This document shows, in pieces, positions 8,836 to 16,652 of a stretch of 64,000 nucleotides of DNA. A program made the translations under genes and the position numbers. Source of the DNA: Nocardia brasiliensis NBRC 14402 (GTDB lineage: Bacteria; Actinomycetota; Actinomycetes; Mycobacteriales; Mycobacteriaceae). The stretch covers positions 1 through 64,000 of the forward strand of contig NZ_BAFT02000078.1 in assembly GCF_000308475.2 (NCBI RefSeq), given 5' to 3'. Numbering within the stretch: the first letter of the stretch is position 1; the number at the start of each line of letters is the position of its first letter. The notes beneath the pieces were generated by a model. It made no database searches. It worked only from the letters and a program-made list of their open reading frames with translations, and was not told the origin of the DNA.

Positions 8836-10593
8836 TCACGCCGCGGCAGGTAGCGCCTCGTTGCGGGAAACCAACGCCGCGTATCGGTTTTCACGCGCCA
8901 TGAGCTCGTCGTGCGTGCCGCTCTCCACGACGCGCCCCTGGTCGAGCACGACGATCTGGTCGGCGTCGCGGATGGTGGACAGGCGGTGCGCGATGGTGAT
9001 CGTGGTGCGCCCGGCCGAGAGCGCGTCGATGGCCTGCTGCACCTGTTGCTCGGTGTGGGTGTCCAAGGCGCTGGTCGCCTCGTCGAGCACCAGAATCGGC
9101 GGATCGCGCAGGATCGCACGGGCCACCGCCAGCCGCTGCTTCTCGCCCCCGGAGAACCGGTAACCGCGCTCGCCCACCATGGTGGCGTAGCCCTCGGGCA
9201 GGCTCATGATGTGGTCGTGGATCTGCGCGGCGCGCGCGGCGGCATGCAGTTCCTGTTCTGTCGCATCGGGTTTCGCGAACCGCAGATTGTCCGCGACCGA
9301 GGCGTGGAACAGGTAGGTCTCCTGCGAGACCACCCCGACCGCACCGGCGAGATCGGCGAAGGACAACTCGCGCACGTCTTTTCCGTCGATGGTGATCCGT
9401 CCGGAACTCACGTCGTAGAGCCGGGCCACCAGGTAGCCGAGTGTGGTCTTGCCGGAACCGGTTTCGCCGACGACGGCCAGGCTCGTCCCGGCCGGCACGC
9501 TGATGTCGATATCGCGCAGCACCTCTCGATCACCCGCCGCGTAAGCGAACCCGACGTGTTCGAAGCGCACCGCGCCGGTCACCGGACCGAGCGGGACCGG
9601 CCGCGCGGGTTCCTCGATATCCGGCTTCAGATCGAGGTATTCGAAGATCCGGCCGAACAGCGCGAGCGAACTCTGCACCTCGACGCCGGTGGAGAGCAAC
9701 TGCACCATCGGGCGCAGCAGCGTGGTCTGCAGGGTGGTGAACGCGACCAGCGTGCCGATCGACACCAGCGGCTTGCCCGCCGTGACGGTCAGTCCCGCTG
9801 CCCAATAGATCACCGCGGGCATCGCCGACATGACGATCGTGATGGTCGACTGCCGCCACCGCCCCGCCATGCTCGCCCGGATCTCCAGATCGACCAGCCC
9901 GCGCGATTCGCGCGCGAAACCGTCCACCAGCGCGGGCGCCCGGCCCATCGTGCGGCCGAGCAGGATGCCGCTGACCGAGAGCGACTCCTCCACGATCGCC
10001 GACATGCCCGCCAGTTTCTGCTGGCGCTGGGCGGTGATCTTGCGGCGCTCGTTGCCGACCCGGCGACTCACCCAGACGAAGAAGGGCAGCATGACCAGCG
10101 AGACCAGCGTGAGCCGCCAGTCCAGCACGATCATGGCGACGATCGCGGCGAGCACCGTGGTGAAGTTCGAGACCAGCGAGGTCGCGGTAGAGGTGACGGT
10201 GGACTGCATGCCGCCGATATCGTTGGCGATGCGCGACTGCACCTCGCCGGTGCGCGTTCGGGTGAAGAAGGACAACGGCATTCGCTGTAGCTGCGCATAC
10301 ACCGCCGAACGCAGATCGTGCATCACGTCCTGGCCGACGGTGGTCGAGATGTAGGTCTGCAAGACGCCGAACACACTGGTCAGCGCCGCGACCGCGACCA
10401 TGCCCGCGGCGAGCAGGGTGAGCAGGCCGGTGCGCCCGTGCGGCAGCGCGTCGTCGAGCACCGCGCGCAGCATGAACGGCGAGGCCAGCGCGACCACCGA
10501 GGAGAGACCGACGAGCGCGGCGACCGCGGCCAAGCGGGCCCGATAGGGGTGGAACAGCCGGACGATCCGGCGAAGCTGAGCTGGGGGCTGCAT
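8836..10593 (-). CDS. ABC exporter, fused permease and ATPase
   Basis: A 585-residue half-size ABC transporter. Residues about 15-310 form the six-helix type I exporter membrane domain; residues 340-585 are the nucleotide-binding domain. Walker A is GETGSGKTT, the signature is FSGGEKQRLAVARA, Walker B is ILVLDEATSALD and the switch His is in ITIAHRLSTI. The ATG at 10593 was chosen because AAGGAG is present just upstream and because the alternative start runs into the regulatory dyad. It is divergent from a MarR regulator, which suggests a drug- or lipid-efflux pump derepressed by a ligand of that regulator. It would act as a homodimer or with a partner not seen here. Confidence 0.92.
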   Translation of the reverse strand: MQPPAQLRRIVRLFHPYRARLAAVAALVGLSSVVALASPFMLRAVLDDALPHGRTGLLTLLAAGMVAVAALTSVFGVLQTYISTTVGQDVMHDLRSAVYAQLQRMPLSFFTRTRTGEVQSRIANDIGGMQSTVTSTATSLVSNFTTVLAAIVAMIVLDWRLTLVSLVMLPFFVWVSRRVGNERRKITAQRQQKLAGMSAIVEESLSVSGILLGRTMGRAPALVDGFARESRGLVDLEIRASMAGRWRQSTITIVMSAMPAVIYWAAGLTVTAGKPLVSIGTLVAFTTLQTTLLRPMVQLLSTGVEVQSSLALFGRIFEYLDLKPDIEEPARPVPLGPVTGAVRFEHVGFAYAAGDREVLRDIDISVPAGTSLAVVGETGSGKTTLGYLVARLYDVSSGRITIDGKDVRELSFADLAGAVGVVSQETYLFHASVADNLRFAKPDATEQELHAAARAAQIHDHIMSLPEGYATMVGERGYRFSGGEKQRLAVARAILRDPPILVLDEATSALDTHTEQQVQQAIDALSAGRTTITIAHRLSTIRDADQIVVLDQGRVVESGTHDELMARENRYAALVSRNEALPAAA

Positions 10594-10628
10594 AGGCGGC
10601 TCCTTCCGAGGAACTACGTCATGAAACT

Positions 10629-10670
10629 GAGCATGGCTCATAATTGTTCCCGAAACAATGAGTTATGCTC
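10629..10670. promoter_or_regulatory. Dyad operator between the ABC exporter and marR-like gene
   Basis: The core inverted repeat is ATTGTT (10643-10648), a 5-base spacer, then AACAAT (10654-10659). It is embedded in a wider dyad whose outer arms are GAGCAT (10629-10634) and ATGCTC (10665-10670). The dyad fills the 71-bp divergent promoter and overlaps the first possible ATG of the regulator, so binding would shut both genes. AT-rich MarR operators of this size are usual. Confidence 0.75.
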
Positions 10671-11102
10671 AGAATCATGGAGACCGCCGAGACCGACCTC
10701 CCCGAACTGTTCCTGCGCGCGGCCAAGCGGATCCGCCGCAATCAGTCGTCCCGGCTCGCTCCGCTCGGCCTCACCCCCGCTCAGGCCCGCGCCCTGCGGA
10801 TCATCGGCCACCAGCAAGAACCGCTGCGGATGACCGCGCTGGCCGAGCGGCTCGGCATCGTCCCCCGCTCGGCGACCACCGTCGTCGACGCACTCAGCGC
10901 CGCGGGACTCGTGCACCGCACGACCGATCCGGCCAGCCGCCGCGCCACCCTCGTCACGCTCACCGACACCGGTCGCGCCACCCTCGGTCGCATGGCCGAA
11001 GCACGCCGCGCAGCCGCCGAAGAACTCTTCGCCACCCTCACCCCCGAGCAGCGCGAAACCCTGCGCACGCTGTTGGCGGCTTTGGACACCGCAACCTGCT
11101 AG
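10665..11102 (+). CDS. MarR-family transcriptional regulator
   Basis: A 145-residue winged-helix regulator. The helix-turn-helix covers about residues 45-85 (LRMTALAERLGIVPRSATTV) and the wing follows with RTTDPASRRATLVTLTDTG, both characteristic of MarR proteins, flanked by the dimerisation helices. The first ATG (10665) lies in the operator dyad; an ATG four codons later is an alternative. It is divergently transcribed from an ABC exporter and probably represses it and itself. Confidence 0.9.
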   Translation: MLRIMETAETDLPELFLRAAKRIRRNQSSRLAPLGLTPAQARALRIIGHQQEPLRMTALAERLGIVPRSATTVVDALSAAGLVHRTTDPASRRATLVTLTDTGRATLGRMAEARRAAAEELFATLTPEQRETLRTLLAALDTATC

Positions 11103-11321
11103 CACTGTCGACTTACCTGATCCCCCTGGCTCGATTCGGTCAATTCGCCCATTTCGCGAGACTTACCGACCGGTACCTGCTCGATGCGCGGGTACGCCCG
11201 CAAATGAGCAGTATTCTGCCCGGGGCGACGGCATCGTCGGCGGGACCTGCGGGTCCGAGCGTTGCTGCATTCCGGGAACGCTGCGGATAACCTGGCGGTA
11301 TGACCTGAAGAAGGTGGGGCG

Positions 11322-12083
11322 ATGGATCGACCGGAGATGGGCTCACGGCCCGACAACGATTACGGGCGGGGGCCACAGATGATGCGACGCGGCGGACCGG
11401 ACCAGCCGTCCGGACCCGACGACCGGTATCAGGGGGCGTACTCGGATTGGATGGACCGGCTGCCGGAACCGGAACCCGAGCCGGCCTACGAACCCGGTTA
11501 CCAGTCCGGCTATTTCGAAGACGAGTTCAGCGGGCTGATCGACCGGTCCCGCGGCAGGCGCTCGGCGAAGCGGTGGCTGATTCCCGCGCTGGGCGTGGTC
11601 GTGGCCGGCGCGCTGGCGGCCGTCGCGTTCGTGGTGTTCGGCGGCAACTCCGCGCCCGACACCGCGGCCGCGCCGACGCAGACCCTGGTGCCCGCCGCCG
11701 CACCGGGCGCACCGTGCGAGGCCGAACGGGTCGGCAACCGGATCAAGGGCAACGATCCGGGCGGATTCGACTCCGGCCCGGCCGCGATCTTCGCTTTCCA
11801 GCACGCGTACTACGTCGCGCGTTCCGGCGCAGAGGTCCGTGCGGCGACGACCCCCGATGCCGCGGTGGAGTCGGCCGAGGCCATCCAGCGCGGTATCGAC
11901 ACCATCCCGGTCGGCACCACCTACTGCGTCGCGATCACGCCGGGCGCGTTCGCCGGGCAGTACATGGTGGTGGTGACCGAGAACCGGCCCGGCCGCACCC
12001 CGGTCACCTACAACCCGCAGCTGGTCACCACCACCAAAGACGGGGCGCGCACGCTGATCAGTGCCATCAGTCCCGGCCAATGA
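11322..12083 (+). CDS. Membrane-anchored protein of unknown function
   Basis: A 253-residue protein. Residues 1-75 are a hydrophilic, Pro/Glu/Tyr-rich cytoplasmic tail. Residues 83-107 are a single transmembrane helix after a basic RGRRSAKR stop-transfer, giving an N-in topology. Residues 125-253 form an extracytoplasmic domain with two Cys (in APCEAERVGN and TTYCVAITPG) that could form a disulfide. The AFQHAYYV and TPDAAVESAEAIQRGID segments recall a conserved domain of unknown function of mycobacterial and nocardial membrane proteins. AAGGTGGGG precedes the ATG. The function is unknown. Confidence 0.7.
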   Translation: MDRPEMGSRPDNDYGRGPQMMRRGGPDQPSGPDDRYQGAYSDWMDRLPEPEPEPAYEPGYQSGYFEDEFSGLIDRSRGRRSAKRWLIPALGVVVAGALAAVAFVVFGGNSAPDTAAAPTQTLVPAAAPGAPCEAERVGNRIKGNDPGGFDSGPAAIFAFQHAYYVARSGAEVRAATTPDAAVESAEAIQRGIDTIPVGTTYCVAITPGAFAGQYMVVVTENRPGRTPVTYNPQLVTTTKDGARTLISAISPGQ

Positions 12084-12092
12084 GACTGGGCG

Positions 12093-13226
12093 TCAGGCGA
12101 ATTCGTACTCGGCGACAGCCCGCTCGTCGAATTCGATGCCGAGCCCGGGACGCGACGGGATGTGCACCTGGTTGGCCCCGTAGCGCAGCCGGGTCTCGGG
12201 CGTGAGCAGCCGTTCGAAGTTGTAGATGCCCTTCTCCAGCGCGAAGTACTCGACCACGAGCGTGTTGCTCACCGCGCCGCACAGGTGCACATGCAGGTTG
12301 TGGTGCCAGTGCGGCGCCATCTGCAAGCCGAACGCGTCCGCGGCGTGCGCGACCCGCAGCCATTCGGTGACGCCGCCGACGACACCGGCGTCGGCCTGCA
12401 GGACCGCGGCCGCACCCGCTTCGATGAGCTGACGGAATTCCCAACGCGTCTGGTGGATTTCGCCGGTGGCGACGGGGGTGCGGATCTGCGCGGCCAGTGC
12501 GCCGTGCCCGGCGATCGCGTCGGGGGCGAGCGGCTCCTCGAACCACCACAGTCCCTGCTCGCCCGCCGCGCGCTCGAAAGCCTCGATGGCGGTGCGGGCT
12601 TCGTGCACGGAGCGGTAGGCGTTGTTGGCGTCGAGCGCGAGCCGGCCGGTATCGCCGATGGCCTCGATCGCGGCGGCCACCCGGCGCGCGTCCTCGGCCA
12701 CGCTCAGACCGCCGACCTTGATCTTGTGATCGGTAAAGCCTTGGCCCGCATTGAATTCGATCTCCTTGCGCACCGCCTGCGTCCACTCGCCCTCGTCGGG
12801 CCGGTAGTAGCCACCCGATGCGTAGGCGGGCAGCGGAGCCGTCGCGCCGCCGAGCAGACTCACCAGGGGCAGGCCCGCCCGCTTCGCGCGCAGATCCCAC
12901 AGCGCGATGTCGATCGCCGACAGCGCCCGCAGCACCGCACCGCGCCGGCCCGCCAGCAGCGCCTCCTGATAGGCCAGGCTCCACAGGCCGGACACGTCGT
13001 TGTGGTCCGCGCCGAGGTACACCGGCGCCAGCACATCGTCGATCGCGCATTTGGTGAGCGTGCCGCCGCTGGTCCCGGCGTAGGTGTAGCCGAGCCCGGT
13101 CGCGCCACTGTCGTCGGTGATCTCGACCAGCACGTAGTGCCGATCGGTCAAGTCGCGGTTGGACATTCGGGTCGGCTTGTCGACCGGGATACCGACGACG
13201 CGGGCTCGGACACGGGTGATGGTCAT
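12093..13226 (-). CDS. Enolase-superfamily enzyme, mandelate racemase-type (probable acid-sugar dehydratase)
   Basis: A 377-residue protein with the capping domain (residues 1-125) and modified TIM barrel. The catalytic set is visible: KIK (Lys168/Lys170), metal ligands Asp199 (LALDANNAY), Glu230 (WWFEEPL) and Glu256 (ATGEIHQTR), Asp279 and His306 (APHWHHN). The Lys plus His/Asp dyad arrangement is that of the mandelate racemase subgroup, which includes racemases and many sugar-acid dehydratases. No 2-hydroxyacid dehydrogenase is nearby, so a dehydratase making a 2-oxo acid for the adjacent decarboxylase is the simplest reading. Its ATG overlaps the stop of the aldehyde dehydrogenase gene by 4 bases. 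Confidence 0.88.
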   Translation of the reverse strand: MTITRVRARVVGIPVDKPTRMSNRDLTDRHYVLVEITDDSGATGLGYTYAGTSGGTLTKCAIDDVLAPVYLGADHNDVSGLWSLAYQEALLAGRRGAVLRALSAIDIALWDLRAKRAGLPLVSLLGGATAPLPAYASGGYYRPDEGEWTQAVRKEIEFNAGQGFTDHKIKVGGLSVAEDARRVAAAIEAIGDTGRLALDANNAYRSVHEARTAIEAFERAAGEQGLWWFEEPLAPDAIAGHGALAAQIRTPVATGEIHQTRWEFRQLIEAGAAAVLQADAGVVGGVTEWLRVAHAADAFGLQMAPHWHHNLHVHLCGAVSNTLVVEYFALEKGIYNFERLLTPETRLRYGANQVHIPSRPGLGIEFDERAVAEYEFA

Positions 13227-14602
13227 CGACTGCTCCTCGCGGAAGAGGCGGTGCGTACCGCCTGGATATTGGCGAATTCGGTGGCGCCGTAGCTGCTCAG
13301 CTCCCGGCCGTGCCCGCTGGCTTTGACCCCGCCGACGGGCAGGCGCGGGTCGGATTCGGAGATGCGGTTGACGAAGACGGAACCCGCCGCGACCCGGTCC
13401 GCGAGTTGCTGTACCCGCCCGAGGTCTGCGCCCCAGATCGAACAGCTCAGGCCGTAGGCGGAGGCATTGGCGGCGGTGAGCGCGGCGGCGGCCGAAGCGA
13501 CCGGCAGCACCGCGCCGAGCGGACCGAATGTTTCCTCTTGAAAGGCAACGGCATACGTGTCCGGCACGGTCACGATGGTCGGCGGGAACCAGGCGCCCGG
13601 GCCGGAATCGGCTGCGCCGCCGGTCAATACCGTGCCGCCCGCGGCCAGTGTCGCGGTCAGCTGTCTGCGCAACTCGTCGCGCAGGTCGGCCCGTGCCATC
13701 GGTCCGATATCGGTGCCGGGCAACATCGGGTCGCCGACGACGAGTTTGTCCAGCTCGGCCACCATGGCGTCGGTGAAATCGGGAAAGACGCGCTGTTCGA
13801 CGATGATTCGCTTCGCGGCGATGCAGCTCTGCCCGACATTGAGGAACCGGGAACGCACCGCCGCGGCCGCGGCGGCCGCGATATCGGCGTCGGAGAGCAC
13901 GATGAACGGATCGGAGCCGCCGAGTTCCAGGACGACCTTCTTCACCGCCGCGCCCGCGCGCGCACCGACGATCGCGCCGACCCGATTGCTGCCGGTGAAC
14001 GCGACGGCGGCGATACGGGCGTCGTCGATGAGCGGGCCGATCCGGTCCGGCGGCAGCACCACACTGGTCAGCACGCCGGTGCCGCACACCTCGTCGAACA
14101 GCCGCTGCACGGCGACGGCGCAGCCGGTGACGTTGTCGGCGTGCTTGAGCAGCACCGTGTTCCCGATCGCGAGGGCGGGCAGCATCGACCGGAACACCTG
14201 CCAGAACGGGTAGTTCCACGGCATGATCGCGAGCAGCACGCCCAGCGGGCGGACGCGGATCTGCCCGCTCTCCGGGAACACGTCGACCGCTTCCGGCCGC
14301 AGCAGATCGGCGACCCGGTCGGCGTAGTAATCGCAAGTGAGGGCGCACTTTTCGAGTTCCGCGGCAGCCTGGGTGATGGGTTTGCCCATCTCGGTGGTGA
14401 TCAGCGCCGCCAGCACCGGCGCGTCGGCACGCAGGCGGGCGGCCAGCAGGCGCAGCCGGTCGGCCCGGTCCGCGACCGGCTCGTCGGCCGCCCGGCGCGC
14501 GGCCGTGACGGCCCGGTTCAGCAGGGTGGACAGCTGATGGTCGGGGGTGAAAGCGTATGCCTCGAGCGGATTTCCGGTGGCCGGGTCGATCGTGGTGATC
14601 AT
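13223..14602 (-). CDS. Aldehyde dehydrogenase family protein
   Basis: A 459-residue NAD(P)-dependent aldehyde dehydrogenase, similar in length to succinate-semialdehyde dehydrogenase-type enzymes. Catalytic residues are present: Asn130 in PWNYPFW, the general base Glu226 in VVLELGGSDPF and the nucleophile Cys260 in NVGQSCIAAKR. The coenzyme loop FTGSNRVG is at 202-209. It lies between the TPP decarboxylase subunits and the enolase-superfamily enzyme with 4-base overlaps on both sides. It therefore probably oxidises the aldehyde released by the decarboxylase. Confidence 0.92.
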   Translation of the reverse strand: MITTIDPATGNPLEAYAFTPDHQLSTLLNRAVTAARRAADEPVADRADRLRLLAARLRADAPVLAALITTEMGKPITQAAAELEKCALTCDYYADRVADLLRPEAVDVFPESGQIRVRPLGVLLAIMPWNYPFWQVFRSMLPALAIGNTVLLKHADNVTGCAVAVQRLFDEVCGTGVLTSVVLPPDRIGPLIDDARIAAVAFTGSNRVGAIVGARAGAAVKKVVLELGGSDPFIVLSDADIAAAAAAAVRSRFLNVGQSCIAAKRIIVEQRVFPDFTDAMVAELDKLVVGDPMLPGTDIGPMARADLRDELRRQLTATLAAGGTVLTGGAADSGPGAWFPPTIVTVPDTYAVAFQEETFGPLGAVLPVASAAAALTAANASAYGLSCSIWGADLGRVQQLADRVAAGSVFVNRISESDPRLPVGGVKASGHGRELSSYGATEFANIQAVRTASSARSSR

Positions 14603-15192
14603 CGGGCCGCCTCGGTCACCCGGGCCGCCAGCCAGTCCTGGAACCGGCGGCCGAGCACCACCGGATTTGCCAGCAGCTTCGGCACGCCGGTCGCGTTGCC
14701 CACCGCGATCCGCACATGCAGGAACACCGGGCCGTCCAAGGTCAGCGATTCGGCGAGCCGGGCCGACAGCTGTTCGGGATCGGCGGCCCGCAGCACGGTC
14801 CAGCCCGCCGCGGTCGCCAGCTCCCCCAGGTCGATGCGCGAACCGTAGGTCGGCAGGTTCGCGGTCGCGCCATAGACGCCGTTGTCCAGCAGCACCAGCA
14901 CCAGCTTCGAGGGGCGCAGGAAACCGCCCGTGGCAAGCACATTCGGGTTCATCAGCAAAGAACCGTCACCCTCGACGGTCACCACCTTCGGCACCCCGGT
15001 ATCGGCGAGGCCCAGGGCGATCCCGGTGGCGACCGACCCGGCCAGGCCCATCGCGTCGAGCAGATACAGGTGGTTGGGGCGGTCGGCGACGGCGGCCAGC
15101 TCCCGGCTGGAGGCGGCGCAGGTCACGACGACGGGCAGGTCGGCGGTTTGCTCGGCGACAAGTCGCAGAGCGTCGATGCGTTGCACGATCAC
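14599..15192 (-). CDS. TPP-dependent 2-oxoacid decarboxylase, beta (TPP-binding) subunit, ComE/sulfopyruvate decarboxylase-like
   Basis: A 197-residue C-terminal half of a thiamine diphosphate enzyme. The TPP/Mg motif runs from VVTVEGDGSLLMN to LVLLDNGVYG (GDGS followed about 25 residues later by DN). Preceding segments such as LLDAMGLAGSVATGIALGL are typical of sulfopyruvate and phosphonopyruvate decarboxylase beta subunits. The GTG start overlaps the stop of the alpha-subunit gene by 4 bases (GTGA), and its own stop overlaps the next ATG. With the alpha subunit it would decarboxylate a short 2-oxo acid. Which acid (sulfo, phosphono or plain carboxylate) is not shown. Confidence 0.86.
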   Translation of the reverse strand: MIVQRIDALRLVAEQTADLPVVVTCAASSRELAAVADRPNHLYLLDAMGLAGSVATGIALGLADTGVPKVVTVEGDGSLLMNPNVLATGGFLRPSKLVLVLLDNGVYGATANLPTYGSRIDLGELATAAGWTVLRAADPEQLSARLAESLTLDGPVFLHVRIAVGNATGVPKLLANPVVLGRRFQDWLAARVTEAAR

Positions 15193-15731
15193 GCGGCCTT
15201 TCCGTCGGTCGCCCAGAAGTGGGCGAGCACCACCACCGGCCGAAATGTCATGCGCGCGTGGACGCCCGCCTCGGTCACCACCTGTTCCCAATCCGAAGCC
15301 GTACTGCGCCGGTCCAATTCGAAGAACGGGAGGCCGAAACGCATGAGCACGCCGGGGACATGCTGGCTGAACGTGTGGATCATCGAGTTGTATTCACCGA
15401 GGCCGCCGCGCGTGTTCGCGACGATCAGCAGCGGCAGGTGGTAGGCCAGGTTGAAGGTGGTCAGCGCGGTCAGCGCGTTACCGAAGCCGTTGTCCTGCAT
15501 GACGATCGCGCCGAGCTTGCCGGTGAGCGGCAGCGCGCCCAGCACGCCCGCCGCCTCCTCCTCCCTGGACAGCGGAAAGACCCGCTCGGACCGGCCCGCC
15601 GCACCCCCGCTGGTCTGCACCAGCGCGTTGATGACGGGCGCCACGCTCACCGACGGCACGTACCCGACCAGATCCACCTCCGCCGCCCAGATACCTCTGG
15701 CGACCGACGCCGCATAAGAGTTGGAATTCAC
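15189..15731 (-). CDS. TPP-dependent 2-oxoacid decarboxylase, alpha subunit, ComD/sulfopyruvate decarboxylase-like
   Basis: A 180-residue pyrimidine-binding half of a split TPP enzyme. The GTG at 15731 was chosen because GAAGGGA sits 5 bases upstream; the longer ATG alternatives would start inside the operator region. The family pattern is visible: VGYVPSVSVAPVINAL near the N-terminus, then the catalytic Glu in PLSREEEAAGVLGAL, the QDNGFGNALTALTTF helix and LPLLIVANTRGG. It is the first gene of a four-gene coupled operon and follows two operator-like sites at 15780-15816. Confidence 0.86.
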   Translation of the reverse strand: MNSNSYAASVARGIWAAEVDLVGYVPSVSVAPVINALVQTSGGAAGRSERVFPLSREEEAAGVLGALPLTGKLGAIVMQDNGFGNALTALTTFNLAYHLPLLIVANTRGGLGEYNSMIHTFSQHVPGVLMRFGLPFFELDRRSTASDWEQVVTEAGVHARMTFRPVVVLAHFWATDGKAA

Positions 15732-15779
15732 GAATGTCCCTTCGCCGGACCAGCTGCCGAGTAGCAGCCCACTTAATAT

Positions 15780-15816
15780 GAGAAACATACTACTCTCAAC
15801 GAGTAGCATGCAACTC
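15780..15816. promoter_or_regulatory. Paired operator-like sites upstream of the decarboxylase operon
   Basis: Site one (15780-15795) reads GAGAAACATACTACTC and site two (15801-15816) reads GAGTAGCATGCAACTC. They match 13/16 and 15/16 bases of the perfect palindrome found at 18033-18048 and begin 21 bp apart, two helical turns. They lie 49 to 85 bases before the decarboxylase start codon. Binding by the GntR protein encoded at 15854-16573 is inferred. Confidence 0.75.
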
Positions 15817-15853
15817 TCACTTAGAGGTCAGCCACGGGACGGCGAGGGGTCGG

Positions 15854-16573
15854 TCAGTAGGTGACTTGGTCGCCTTCGGGGACCGAGACCGAGACCCAGC
15901 GACGCCATTCGGCGACCAGGCCGCGGTTGTCGGCGCTGCTGTGCGCGACGAGCAGGTCACCGGAGCGGACCAGATGCTTGCGCATCGCGCGTTCGGCCGC
16001 GACGCCGTCGCGTTTGCGCAGGGCGTCGATGATGTCCCAGTGGTCCTTCAGGGCCGTGTCCACGGTCTGGTACCGCGGCACGCTGTGCCTGCCGTCCAGG
16101 GCGAGGGTCTGGCGCAGTTCGGCGACGAACTTGGCCAGCCGGCGATTGCCGCTGGCCTCCAGGATCAGTTCGTGCAGGCGTTCGTCGGCGGCGAAGTATT
16201 CGGCGCCGCCGTCGGCGGTGCGTTCCATGATCCGGTATTCGGCCAGCATCGCCTCGTCGTCGCGGCTGGTCATCACCGCCGCGGCGCTGCGACAGGCCGG
16301 CGGCTCCAGCAGCACGCGCAGGCTGCACAGGTCGACGATGCCGCGCCCGTCCTGGCCGAGCACCCGTGCGCCCCGATTGCGTTCGATCTTGACCAGGCCC
16401 AGATCGGCCAGCTTCAACAGCGCCTCACGCACCGGCGTCCGCGAGGCCCCGAACCGTTCGCCCAGTTCGCGCGACGAATACAGCACGCCACGCTCGAGCC
16501 GCCCCTGCCGGATCGCGTCCCGGATCTCGGCCGCGATCTGCTCGGACTTGCTGTCTACCGCATCCTCCGACAA
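15854..16573 (-). CDS. GntR-family regulator, FadR/FCD subgroup
   Basis: A 239-residue regulator. Residues 10-75 form the winged helix (SSRELGERFGASRTPVREALLKL). Residues 85-220 form an all-helical FCD ligand domain, with candidate metal ligands in AADERLHELILEASGNRR and DHWDIIDAL, and a further His in MRKHLVRSG. FCD proteins typically sense carboxylic acids. A TTG start with AAGAGGTG upstream is the best available. It is probably co-transcribed with the upstream MFS gene (80-base gap) and likely controls both units of this locus through the shared operator sites. Confidence 0.9.
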   Translation of the reverse strand: MSEDAVDSKSEQIAAEIRDAIRQGRLERGVLYSSRELGERFGASRTPVREALLKLADLGLVKIERNRGARVLGQDGRGIVDLCSLRVLLEPPACRSAAAVMTSRDDEAMLAEYRIMERTADGGAEYFAADERLHELILEASGNRRLAKFVAELRQTLALDGRHSVPRYQTVDTALKDHWDIIDALRKRDGVAAERAMRKHLVRSGDLLVAHSSADNRGLVAEWRRWVSVSVPEGDQVTY

Positions 16574-16652
16574 GGCACCTCTTCAAATGGACCGACGCAA
16601 CGGGAAAACGCCCGTGGCACAGCGGCCCCGGGCGATTCACCAGCATAGTCGC

